The position numbers and the translations under genes were made by a program. This document shows, in pieces, positions 1 to 4,778 of a stretch of DNA of 5,184 nucleotides (within the stretch, counting starts at the first letter, position 1; each line of letters begins with the position of its first letter). Origin of the DNA: Aalborgiella sp043740415 (lineage in GTDB: Bacteria > Pseudomonadota > Gammaproteobacteria > Burkholderiales > Burkholderiaceae_C); the NCBI GenBank assembly GCA_043740415.1, contig JAYUCJ010000026.1, forward strand, positions 1 to 5,184, given 5' to 3'. The notes beneath the pieces were generated by a model. That model was not told where the DNA came from and searched no databases. It saw only the letters and a list, made by a program, of their open reading frames with translations.

Positions 1-154
1 GCCAGAAGGCAAAGAAATGGTCATGCCAGGCGACAACGTGTCGATCACCGTCAAGTTGATCAACCCGATTGCGATGGAAGAAGGCTTGCGCTTCGCGATC
101 CGTGAAGGCGGCAAGACCGTCGGCGCGGGTGTGGTGGCTAAGATTATTGCTTAA
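1..154 (+). CDS. tuf: Elongation factor Tu, C-terminal end (5' truncated by window)
   Basis: Reading from base 2 gives 50 codons ending in TAA at 152-154. The residues match the end of domain 3 of EF-Tu: EGKEMVMPGDNVS, then NPIAMEEGLRFAIREGGKTV and the terminal GAGVVAKIIA. EF-Tu is the cytoplasmic GTPase that delivers aminoacyl-tRNA to the ribosomal A site; this last beta-barrel contributes to tRNA and EF-Ts contacts, while the GTPase domain lies outside the window. The gene sits 25 bases upstream of rpsJ with no terminator-like hairpin between them, so tuf and rpsJ are likely cotranscribed, as known for betaproteobacteria where rpsL-rpsG-fusA-tuf runs into rpsJ. Whether this is the only tuf copy cannot be told from here. 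Confidence 0.97.
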   Translation, partial: PEGKEMVMPGDNVSITVKLINPIAMEEGLRFAIREGGKTVGAGVVAKIIA

Positions 155-179
155 TCGCAAATAAAGCAAAGGAATCATC

Positions 180-494
180 ATGGCTACCAAACAAAAAATC
201 CGTATTCGCCTGAAGGCATTTGACTACAAACTCATCGACCAATCGGCCGCTGAAATTGTGGATACAGCAAAGCGCACCGGCGCGATTGTCAAAGGCCCTG
301 TGCCATTGCCAACACGCATGAAGCGTTTTGACATTTTGCGTTCACCTCACGTCAACAAAACCAGCCGTGATCAGTTGGAAATCCGCACTCACCAGCGTTT
401 GATGGACATCGTTGATCCAACTGACAAAACTGTTGACGCGTTGATGAAACTCGACCTGCCAGCTGGTGTCGATGTTGAAATCAAGTTGCAGTAA
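180..494 (+). CDS. rpsJ: 30S ribosomal protein S10 (NusE)
   Basis: This 104-residue protein is a full-length S10 (family length about 103). Recognisable blocks are KIRIRLKAFDYKLIDQSA at residues 6-23, IVKGPVPLPTR at 36-46, the loop FDILRSPHVNKTSRDQ at 50-65, and the C-terminal LDLPAGVDVEIKLQ. S10 is a late-assembling protein of the 30S head. As NusE it also pairs with NusB in transcription antitermination and bridges RNA polymerase and NusG; these roles are known for the family and not shown by the sequence. The ATG at 180 is supported by a purine-rich AAAGGAA at 168-174, with GGA six bases before the start. It lies 25 bases after tuf but 194 bases before rplC, so it looks like the last gene of the str-type unit rather than the first gene of the S10 unit as in Escherichia coli. 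Confidence 0.98.
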   Translation: MATKQKIRIRLKAFDYKLIDQSAAEIVDTAKRTGAIVKGPVPLPTRMKRFDILRSPHVNKTSRDQLEIRTHQRLMDIVDPTDKTVDALMKLDLPAGVDVEIKLQ

Positions 495-542
495 AAGATT
501 CAGAAGACTTTTTACAACAAGATTTCAGCGAAAAGAATCAGA

Positions 543-586
543 ATTGTAGGCTGAGCTTGCCATTGATGGCGAGTTCGGTCTATAAT
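543..586 (+). promoter_or_regulatory. Long RNA hairpin (stem I) in the rpsJ-rplC gap
   Basis: Bases 543-561 pair with 568-586 without a single mismatch or bulge: 7 G-C, 7 A-U and 5 G-U pairs (G-U at 546/583, 550/579, 552/577, 555/574, 558/571). Two further pairs, 562/567 and 563/566, could close it to 21 bp, though a six-base loop 562-567 is more realistic. All five departures from a perfect DNA palindrome are G-U, not A-C, on the + strand, so the structure favours RNA read from rpsJ toward rplC. It lies wholly upstream of the expected start of the internal promoter, so only read-through RNA from tuf-rpsJ would contain it. There is no U-run directly after it, so it is not a classical terminator by itself. 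An RNase III processing site or a 3'-end protecting stem for rpsJ mRNA are inferences. The pairing is directly seen; the function is unknown. Confidence 0.6.
557..586 (+). promoter_or_regulatory. Sigma-70-type promoter for the rplC-rplP unit
   Basis: A consensus -10 hexamer TATAAT lies at 581-586. An 18-base spacer separates it from TTGCCA at 557-562, a four-of-six match to the -35 consensus TTGACA. Transcription would begin around 592-594, leaving a leader of about 95 bases before rplC. The position makes sense: betaproteobacteria carry rpsJ at the end of the tuf operon, so the rest of the S10 cluster needs its own promoter. The -35 and -10 hexamers lie inside the dyad 543-586, so the same bases serve as promoter DNA and as a hairpin in read-through RNA. 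The start site is predicted, not shown. Confidence 0.7.
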
Positions 587-590
587 CTGT

Positions 591-620
591 GGCTCTGTGC
601 AATTTGTACAGAGTTTTATT
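591..620 (+). terminator. Hairpin II followed by U-rich run (weak terminator, attenuator or 5' stabilising stem)
   Basis: CTCTGTGC at 593-600 pairs with GTACAGAG at 606-613 (eight pairs, one of them G-U, loop AATTT at 601-605); two extra G-U pairs (591/615, 592/614) are possible. TTTTATT follows at 614-620, the layout of an intrinsic terminator, although the stem has only four G-C pairs. It could stop part of the read-through RNA from tuf-rpsJ. Because the predicted start of the internal promoter is at about 592-594, the same stem would sit at the very 5' end of the rplC mRNA, where it could instead protect against 5'-end-dependent decay. Which role applies cannot be decided from the sequence. 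Confidence 0.4.
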
Positions 621-641
621 AACTCACTTTTACATAAAAAA

Positions 642-667
642 CGCAGTGGCCAATTGAAGTCGCTGCG
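642..667 (+). promoter_or_regulatory. Leader hairpin III upstream of the rplC ribosome binding site
   Basis: CGCAGTGGC at 642-650 pairs with GTCGCTGCG at 659-667 as nine uninterrupted pairs (seven Watson-Crick, two G-U), with the eight-base loop CAATTGAA at 651-658. It ends 11 bases before the GGAG of rplC. It is in the 5' leader of both the promoter-derived and read-through transcripts. By analogy with the S10 leader of Escherichia coli, where L4 binds the mRNA leader and represses its own operon, this is a possible autoregulatory element. I do not recognise the L4 target itself, so the analogy rests on position only. Confidence 0.4.
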
Positions 668-678
668 GTGAAAGTAAC

Positions 679-682
679 GGAG
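679..682 (+). promoter_or_regulatory. Shine-Dalgarno sequence that fixes the rplC start
   Basis: GGAG lies six bases before the ATG at 689, an ideal distance. The in-frame GTG at 668 would put seven non-homologous residues (MKVTEKN) before the conserved L3 start, and this ribosome binding site would then lie inside the gene. The ATG at 689 is therefore the start. Confidence 0.8.
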
Positions 683-688
683 AAAAAC

Positions 689-1399
689 ATGAGTCTGAGC
701 AATTCCTTAGGGTTGCTGGGGCGCAAGGTTGGCATGATGCGCCTATTTACCGATGATGGGGACGCTGTTCCTGTGACGGTCGTAGATGTGTCAAACAACC
801 GTGTGACTCAGATTAAAACCATTGAGAATGACGGCTACGTTGCCATGCAGGTGACGTTTGGTTCGCGCAAAGCATCGCGCGTGACTAAGCCGGCAGCTGG
901 CCACCTTGCGAAAGCAGGCGTTGAAGCCGGTGAAATCATTCAAGAATTCCGTGTAACAGCTGAAGCTGCTGCGCAATACGCACCTGGCGCTGTCGTGCCT
1001 GTGTCTGCTGTATTTGCAGTGGGTCAAACCGTGGACGTGCAAGGCACTTCTATCGGTAAAGGCTTTACCGGAACCATCACGCGTCATAACTTCAAATCAC
1101 AGCGCGCATCGCACGGTAACAGCCGTTCGCACAACGTGCCTGGTTCGATTTCTATGGCTCAAGATCCTGGTCGTGTGTTTCCTGGTAAACGCATGTCGGG
1201 TCAAATGGGTAACGTGACCAAGTCTATCCAAAACTTGGACGTGATTCGTATCGACGAAGCGCGCCAATTGCTGTTGATCAAGGGCGCAATCCCTGGTTCA
1301 AAGGGCGGTTTTGTGACAGTTCGTCATGCCATCAAAACAAAATCAGCTGCATCTATTGCTGCAGCTGCTGCCGCCTTGGCTGCTAAGGGAGCGAAATAA
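689..1399 (+). CDS. rplC: 50S ribosomal protein L3
   Basis: This 236-residue L3 is longer than the 209-residue Escherichia coli protein. The N-terminal block LGLLGRKVGMMRLFTDDG (residues 7-24) and the RVTKPAAGHLAKAGVEAGE region (63-81) are typical. The central extension that reaches toward the peptidyl transferase centre is at about residues 118-175, with GTSIGKGFTGTI, RASHGNSRSHNVPGSIS and GKRMSGQMGN. Gln158 in SMAQDPGRV corresponds to the glutamine methylated by PrmB in E. coli (Q150). L3 is one of the first proteins to bind 23S rRNA and helps start 50S assembly. The C-terminus, from about residue 216, is a Lys- and Ala-rich tail with a run of seven alanines beyond the E. coli end. It is the first gene after the internal promoter, and its stop shares one base with the rplD start (TAATG), which suggests coupled translation. 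Confidence 0.97.
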   Translation: MSLSNSLGLLGRKVGMMRLFTDDGDAVPVTVVDVSNNRVTQIKTIENDGYVAMQVTFGSRKASRVTKPAAGHLAKAGVEAGEIIQEFRVTAEAAAQYAPGAVVPVSAVFAVGQTVDVQGTSIGKGFTGTITRHNFKSQRASHGNSRSHNVPGSISMAQDPGRVFPGKRMSGQMGNVTKSIQNLDVIRIDEARQLLLIKGAIPGSKGGFVTVRHAIKTKSAASIAAAAAALAAKGAK

Positions 1400-2019
1400 T
1401 GAATATCGAACTCCTGAATGACCAAGGTCAAGCATCGTCAACATTTGACGTGCCTGAAACGGTGTTTGGCCGTGCTTACAACGAAGACTTGGTTCACCAA
1501 GTGGTTGTGGCATTTCAAGCCAATGCACGCCAAGGTACACGCGCTCAAAAAGACCGCCGTACCGTCAAGCACTCAACGAAGAAGCCGTTTGCACAAAAAG
1601 GTACTGGTCGCGCTCGCGCTGGTATGACGTCCTCGCCAATCTGGCGCGGCGGTGGTCGTGCATTCCCTAACAGTCCAGAAGAAAATTTCACACAGAAGAT
1701 CAACAAGAAAATGTACCGTGCTGGTATGGCTTCGATCTTCTCGCAACTCGCGCGTGAAGGCCGTTTGGCTGTGGTGGATTCGCTCAAGGTTGACTCACCA
1801 AAAACAGCGGCTTTGGCTGCAAAGTTCAAGGCAATGAATTTGCAATCCGTTCTCGTGATTGCAGATGAAGTTGATGAAAACTTGTATTTGGCATCTCGCA
1901 ATTTGGTCAACGTCATGGTTGTAGAGCCACGCTACGCTGACCCCGTGTCTTTGGTGCATTACAAGAAAGTCATTGTGACCAAAGCTGCCATCGAAAAACT
2001 CAAGGAGATGTTCGCATGA
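1399..2019 (+). CDS. rplD: 50S ribosomal protein L4
   Basis: The 206-residue product is a normal-length L4. The opening has VFGRAYNEDLVHQVVVAFQA (22-41). The extended basic loop that lines the nascent peptide exit tunnel runs from about 45 to 95, with ARQGTRAQKDRR, KKPFAQKGTGRARAG and SPIWRGGGRAFPN. Lys67 in QKGTG is the counterpart of E. coli Lys63, where mutation gives macrolide resistance; here the residue is the normal lysine. The globular domain follows, with MYRAGMASIFSQLAREGRL and the late block DENLYLASRNL (159-169). Besides its structural role, L4 in E. coli represses its own operon at transcription and translation through the mRNA leader; a similar role on the rplC leader is possible but unproven. 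The Shine-Dalgarno AAGGGAG at 1385-1391 lies within the end of rplC. The end overlaps rplW by four bases (ATGA). Confidence 0.98.
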   Translation: MNIELLNDQGQASSTFDVPETVFGRAYNEDLVHQVVVAFQANARQGTRAQKDRRTVKHSTKKPFAQKGTGRARAGMTSSPIWRGGGRAFPNSPEENFTQKINKKMYRAGMASIFSQLAREGRLAVVDSLKVDSPKTAALAAKFKAMNLQSVLVIADEVDENLYLASRNLVNVMVVEPRYADPVSLVHYKKVIVTKAAIEKLKEMFA

Positions 2020-2351
2020 GCCGCATGAATCCTACTAAGGCAGAATGCCAATTCGATGAAGGTCGTTTGATGAAGCTCTTGGTTGCGCCAATCGTGTCTG
2101 AAAAGGCAACGATGGTCGCAGACAAAGGCAATGTCGTGACTTTCAAGGTGCTGCAAGACGCTACCAAACCTGAAATCAAAGCCGCGGTGGAATTGATGTT
2201 CAAGGTGGAAGTGCAAGCAGTGAATGTGATCAACACCAAAGGCAAATCCAAGCGTTTTGGCAAATCAATGGGTCGTCGCGACAATGTTCGCAAGGCTTAC
2301 GTGATGCTCAAACCTGGTCAAGAGCTGAACCTCTCTGGGGAGGCTGCGTAA
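2016..2351 (+). CDS. rplW: 50S ribosomal protein L23
   Basis: The 111-residue L23 is slightly longer than the 100-residue E. coli protein because of about 11 extra N-terminal residues, a common feature in related betaproteobacteria. The core shows VAPIVSEKATMVADKGN (23-39), KPEIKAAVELMFKVEV (51-66), VNVINTKGKSKRFGKSMGRR and the ending RKAYVMLKPGQELNL. L23 sits at the exit of the peptide tunnel and is the docking protein for trigger factor and SRP; Glu29 in SEK corresponds to E. coli Glu18, needed for trigger factor binding. The chosen ATG at 2016 has AAGGAG at 2002-2007, eight bases away and inside rplD. The next in-frame ATG (2025) has no equally good site and would drop three residues. The four-base overlap with rplD suggests translational coupling. 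Confidence 0.97.
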   Translation: MSRMNPTKAECQFDEGRLMKLLVAPIVSEKATMVADKGNVVTFKVLQDATKPEIKAAVELMFKVEVQAVNVINTKGKSKRFGKSMGRRDNVRKAYVMLKPGQELNLSGEAA

Positions 2352-2353
2352 TC

Positions 2354-3178
2354 ATGGCTGTCATTAAAATGAAACCAACCTCACCAGGCCGTCGTGGCGT
2401 GGTGAAGGTTACACGTGATCACCTGTACAAAGGTGCACCTCACGCAGCGTTGTTGGAGCCGCAAATTCAAAATGCGGGCCGTAACAACAATGGTCATATC
2501 ACTATTCGCCATCGCGGCGGTGGTCATAAGCACCATTACCGTGTGGTCGACTTTGTGCGTAACAAAGACGGCATTCCGGCAAAAGTCGAGCGTATTGAAT
2601 ACGATCCAAACCGTACAGCACACTTGGCATTGATTTGCTATGCTGATGGCGAGCGTCGTTACATCATTGCGCCACGTGGCTTAGAAGCTGGTGCTTCCAT
2701 CATGAGCGGTGCAGAAGCCCCGATTCGTGCTGGTAACACTTTGCCAATTCGCAACATCCCAGTCGGTTCAACGATTCACTGTATCGAGATGCAAATCGGC
2801 AAAGGCGCGCAAATCGCACGTTCAGCTGGCACCTCTGCAACCTTGCTCGCTCGCGAAGGCATCTATGCCCAAGTGCGTATGCGTTCAGGTGAAGTGCGCA
2901 AGATTCATATCGAATGTCGCGCAACCATCGGTGAAGTCGCCAACGAAGAGCACAGCCTGCGCCGTTTGGGCAAAGCTGGTGTGAAGCGTTGGATGGGTAT
3001 TCGTCCTACCGTTCGCGGTGTGGTTATGAATCCTGTTGATCACCCGCACGGTGGTGGCGAAGGTAAAACTGGAGAAGGCCGTCATCCTGTCGATCCTTGG
3101 GGTAATCTCACCAAGGGTTACCGTACCCGTAACAACAAGCGCACCCAGGTTATGGTTGTGTCGCGTCGTAAGAAATAA
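2354..3178 (+). CDS. rplB: 50S ribosomal protein L2
   Basis: The 274-residue product has the normal length for bacterial L2 (273 in E. coli). The N-terminal half is the OB-fold RNA-binding domain, with NNNGHITIRHRGGGHKHHYR (44-63) and YDPNRTAHLALICYADGE (83-100). The C-terminal half is the SH3-like domain, with GKGAQIARSAGTSA (149-162), VRKIHIECRATIG and RWMGIRPTVRGVVMNPVDHP. The universally conserved stretch MNPVDHPHGGGEG lies at 225-237; His230 is probably the counterpart of E. coli His229, implicated in peptidyl transfer and subunit association. L2 is a primary 23S rRNA-binding protein close to the peptidyl transferase centre. The ATG follows the rplW stop by two bases, with GGGGAGG at 2337-2343 as ribosome binding site inside rplW. 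Confidence 0.98.
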   Translation: MAVIKMKPTSPGRRGVVKVTRDHLYKGAPHAALLEPQIQNAGRNNNGHITIRHRGGGHKHHYRVVDFVRNKDGIPAKVERIEYDPNRTAHLALICYADGERRYIIAPRGLEAGASIMSGAEAPIRAGNTLPIRNIPVGSTIHCIEMQIGKGAQIARSAGTSATLLAREGIYAQVRMRSGEVRKIHIECRATIGEVANEEHSLRRLGKAGVKRWMGIRPTVRGVVMNPVDHPHGGGEGKTGEGRHPVDPWGNLTKGYRTRNNKRTQVMVVSRRKK

Positions 3179-3189
3179 GGGGAAGGCAC

Positions 3190-3468
3190 ATGACTCGCTC
3201 ACTCAAAAAAGGTCCTTTTGTTGACCACCATTTGATTGCAAAGACTGAAAAAGCCGTTGCAACCAAAGATAAAAAACCGATCAAGACTTGGTCGCGTCGT
3301 TCTATGGTTTTGCCTGATTTCATCGGCTTGACCATTGCTGTGCATAACGGCAAGCAACACGTCCCTGTCTATATCACTGATCAAATGGTTGGCCATAAGT
3401 TAGGTGAGTTCGCGCTCACCCGTACTTTCAAAGGTCATCCGGCTGACAAAAAAGTCGTGAAGAAATAA
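3190..3468 (+). CDS. rpsS: 30S ribosomal protein S19
   Basis: The 92-residue protein equals the family length. It begins with MTRSLKKGPFVDHHL and contains the basic segment PIKTWSRRSMVLPDFIG (30-46), AVHNGKQHVPVYITDQMVGH (50-69) and the ending LGEFALTRTFKGHPADKK, all diagnostic of S19. It lies in the 30S head, forms a pair with S13, contacts 16S rRNA near the A site, and participates in an intersubunit bridge. The gene starts 11 bases after rplB, with AAGG at 3183-3186 as ribosome binding site, and ends nine bases before rplV. Confidence 0.98.
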   Translation: MTRSLKKGPFVDHHLIAKTEKAVATKDKKPIKTWSRRSMVLPDFIGLTIAVHNGKQHVPVYITDQMVGHKLGEFALTRTFKGHPADKKVVKK

Positions 3469-3477
3469 GGAAAGACC

Positions 3478-3807
3478 ATGGAAACACGTGCAACCCTACG
3501 CGGCGTGCGTTTGTCGGTCGACAAAGGCCGTCTGGTCGCTGATTTAATTCGCGGCAAAAAAGTTGACCAAGCATTGAATGTCTTGCAGTTCACGCAGAAA
3601 AAAGCTGCTGTGATCATCAAGAAAGTGCTTGAGTCTGCTATCGCTAACGCCGAACACAACGACGGTGCTGATATTGACGAATTGAGGGTGAAAACCATCT
3701 ACGTCGAACAAGGCGCTACGCTCAAACGTTTCACCGCGCGCGCCAAAGGCCGCGGTAACAGCATCAGCAAGCCCACGTGCCATGTGTACGTGACGGTTGG
3801 CAACTGA
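3478..3807 (+). CDS. rplV: 50S ribosomal protein L22
   Basis: The 109-residue L22 is of normal length. The globular part shows RGVRLSVDKGRLVADLIRGK (8-27) and the conserved helix ending SAIANAEHNDGADIDEL (53-69). The long beta-hairpin that reaches into the peptide exit tunnel spans about 78-100, with TLKRFTARAKGRGNS. Residues Leu82-Lys83-Arg84 match the E. coli Met82-Lys83-Arg84 triplet whose deletion gives erythromycin resistance, so no resistance-type deletion is present. L22 contacts all domains of 23S rRNA and, with L4, forms the tunnel constriction. The start ATG follows TAAGGA, which overlaps the rpsS stop codon, and the gap is only nine bases. Confidence 0.98.
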   Translation: METRATLRGVRLSVDKGRLVADLIRGKKVDQALNVLQFTQKKAAVIIKKVLESAIANAEHNDGADIDELRVKTIYVEQGATLKRFTARAKGRGNSISKPTCHVYVTVGN

Positions 3808-3822
3808 AAGGCCTGAAGACAT

Positions 3823-4776
3823 ATGGGACAAAAAATCCATCCAACAGGCTTTCGCCTAGCGATCAGCCGTAACTGGGCTTCTCGTTGGTACGCCAACAAC
3901 CGTGACTTCGCTGGCATGCTGGCTGAAGACATCAAAGTACGTGAGTACTTGAAGGTCAAACTGAAGAACGCTTCTGTATCACGCGTTTTGATCGAACGTC
4001 CAGCTAAAAATGCTCGCATCACCATTTTCTCGGCTCGTCCGGGCGTTGTGATCGGTAAAAAAGGCGAAGACATCGAAAACTTGAAGCGTGATTTGGCCAA
4101 GCAATTGGGCGTGCCAGTCGCAGTCAACATCGAAGAAGTGCGCAAGCCTGAAATCGATGCTAAATTGATTGCTGATTCGATCACCCAACAGCTCGAAAAA
4201 CGTATCATGTTCCGTCGTGCGATGAAGCGTGCTATGCAAAACGCAATGCGTTTGGGCGCTTTGGGCATCAAGATCATGTCATCTGGCCGTTTGAACGGTA
4301 TTGAAATCGCTCGTTGCGAATGGTACCGCGAAGGTCGCGTGCCGCTTCACACCTTGCGTGCTGATATCGACTACGGCACTTCTGAAGCACAAACCACTTA
4401 CGGCATCATTGGCGTGAAAGTTTGGGTTTACAAAGGTGACACCTTGGGCCGTACTGACTTGCCAGCAATGGTAGACACCCCGCGTCCAGAAGACGACCGT
4501 GGTGGCCGCCGTGACCCACGTGGTCCACGTCGTGATGCCCGCCCAGGTTCAGATCGTCCAGCAGGTGACCGTCCAGCCGTGCGCGCACCACGCCGCATCG
4601 TCAGCGCTCCCGCAAACGCTACCATAGAAGGAAGCGACAAGTCAGCAGAAGCCAACGCTTCTGTTACCCCAGGTGTTAGCGCAAGCGATGCACCGAAAAC
4701 TACCGTTAAGCGTGTTGCTAGTAAAACAGCCGCGCCTGCCACTGCACCAGCAGCGGCTGACGGTAAAGGAGAATAA
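3823..4776 (+). CDS. rpsC: 30S ribosomal protein S3 with long disordered C-terminal extension
   Basis: This S3 has 317 residues, against 233 in E. coli. The N-terminal block MGQKIHPTGFRLAISRNW and the type II KH RNA-binding domain are intact, with the nucleic-acid loop GVVIGKKGEDI at 74-84. Arg131, Arg132 and Lys135 match residues needed for the mRNA helicase activity of the E. coli ribosome at the entry tunnel. The C-terminal domain shows SGRLNGIEIARCEWYREGRV and GVKVWVYKGD (197-206). After about residue 212 follows a tail of some 105 residues: first Arg/Pro/Asp/Gly-rich (219-258, with DRGGRRDPRGPRRDAR), then Ala/Ser/Thr-rich with scattered lysines (259-317). Shorter such tails are known in related betaproteobacteria. 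The start at 3823 has only a modest ribosome binding site (AAAGG at 3807-3811 or GAAG at 3815-3818), but the N-terminus is exactly that of the family. It ends two bases before rplP. Confidence 0.97.
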   Translation: MGQKIHPTGFRLAISRNWASRWYANNRDFAGMLAEDIKVREYLKVKLKNASVSRVLIERPAKNARITIFSARPGVVIGKKGEDIENLKRDLAKQLGVPVAVNIEEVRKPEIDAKLIADSITQQLEKRIMFRRAMKRAMQNAMRLGALGIKIMSSGRLNGIEIARCEWYREGRVPLHTLRADIDYGTSEAQTTYGIIGVKVWVYKGDTLGRTDLPAMVDTPRPEDDRGGRRDPRGPRRDARPGSDRPAGDRPAVRAPRRIVSAPANATIEGSDKSAEANASVTPGVSASDAPKTTVKRVASKTAAPATAPAAADGKGE

Positions 4777-4778
4777 TT

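Noticed and set aside
511..538. Second promoter with TTTACA (511-516) as -35
   Set aside because: At the right distance there is only AAGAAT or a similarly poor -10, far weaker than TTGCCA/TATAAT downstream.
497..539. Possible terminator just after rpsJ (GATTC at 497-501 with GAATC at 535-539, plus a T-run at 509-513)
   Set aside because: Only five pairs enclose a loop of more than 30 bases, the T-run lies inside the loop rather than after the stem, and no better stem is visible in this stretch.
543..572. Divergent minus-strand promoter (TCGCCA, 18 bases, TACAAT)
   Set aside because: It is simply the mirror of the + strand promoter produced by the dyad symmetry, and no minus-strand gene lies downstream within rpsJ.
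668..688. Upstream in-frame GTG start for rplC giving seven extra residues
   Set aside because: The extra residues do not resemble any L3 start, GTG 668 directly abuts the leader hairpin without a ribosome binding site, and ATG 689 has GGAG six bases upstream.
1343..1399. Alanine run in rplC as a possible frameshift or assembly error
   Set aside because: The frame continues to a stop that overlaps the rplD start with a proper Shine-Dalgarno, so the reading frame is coherent.
3699..4277. Long open frame on the minus strand (192 codons) opposite rplV and rpsC
   Set aside because: It lies wholly opposite two conserved ribosomal protein genes, has no recognisable domain, and is explained by the codon bias of the + strand genes.
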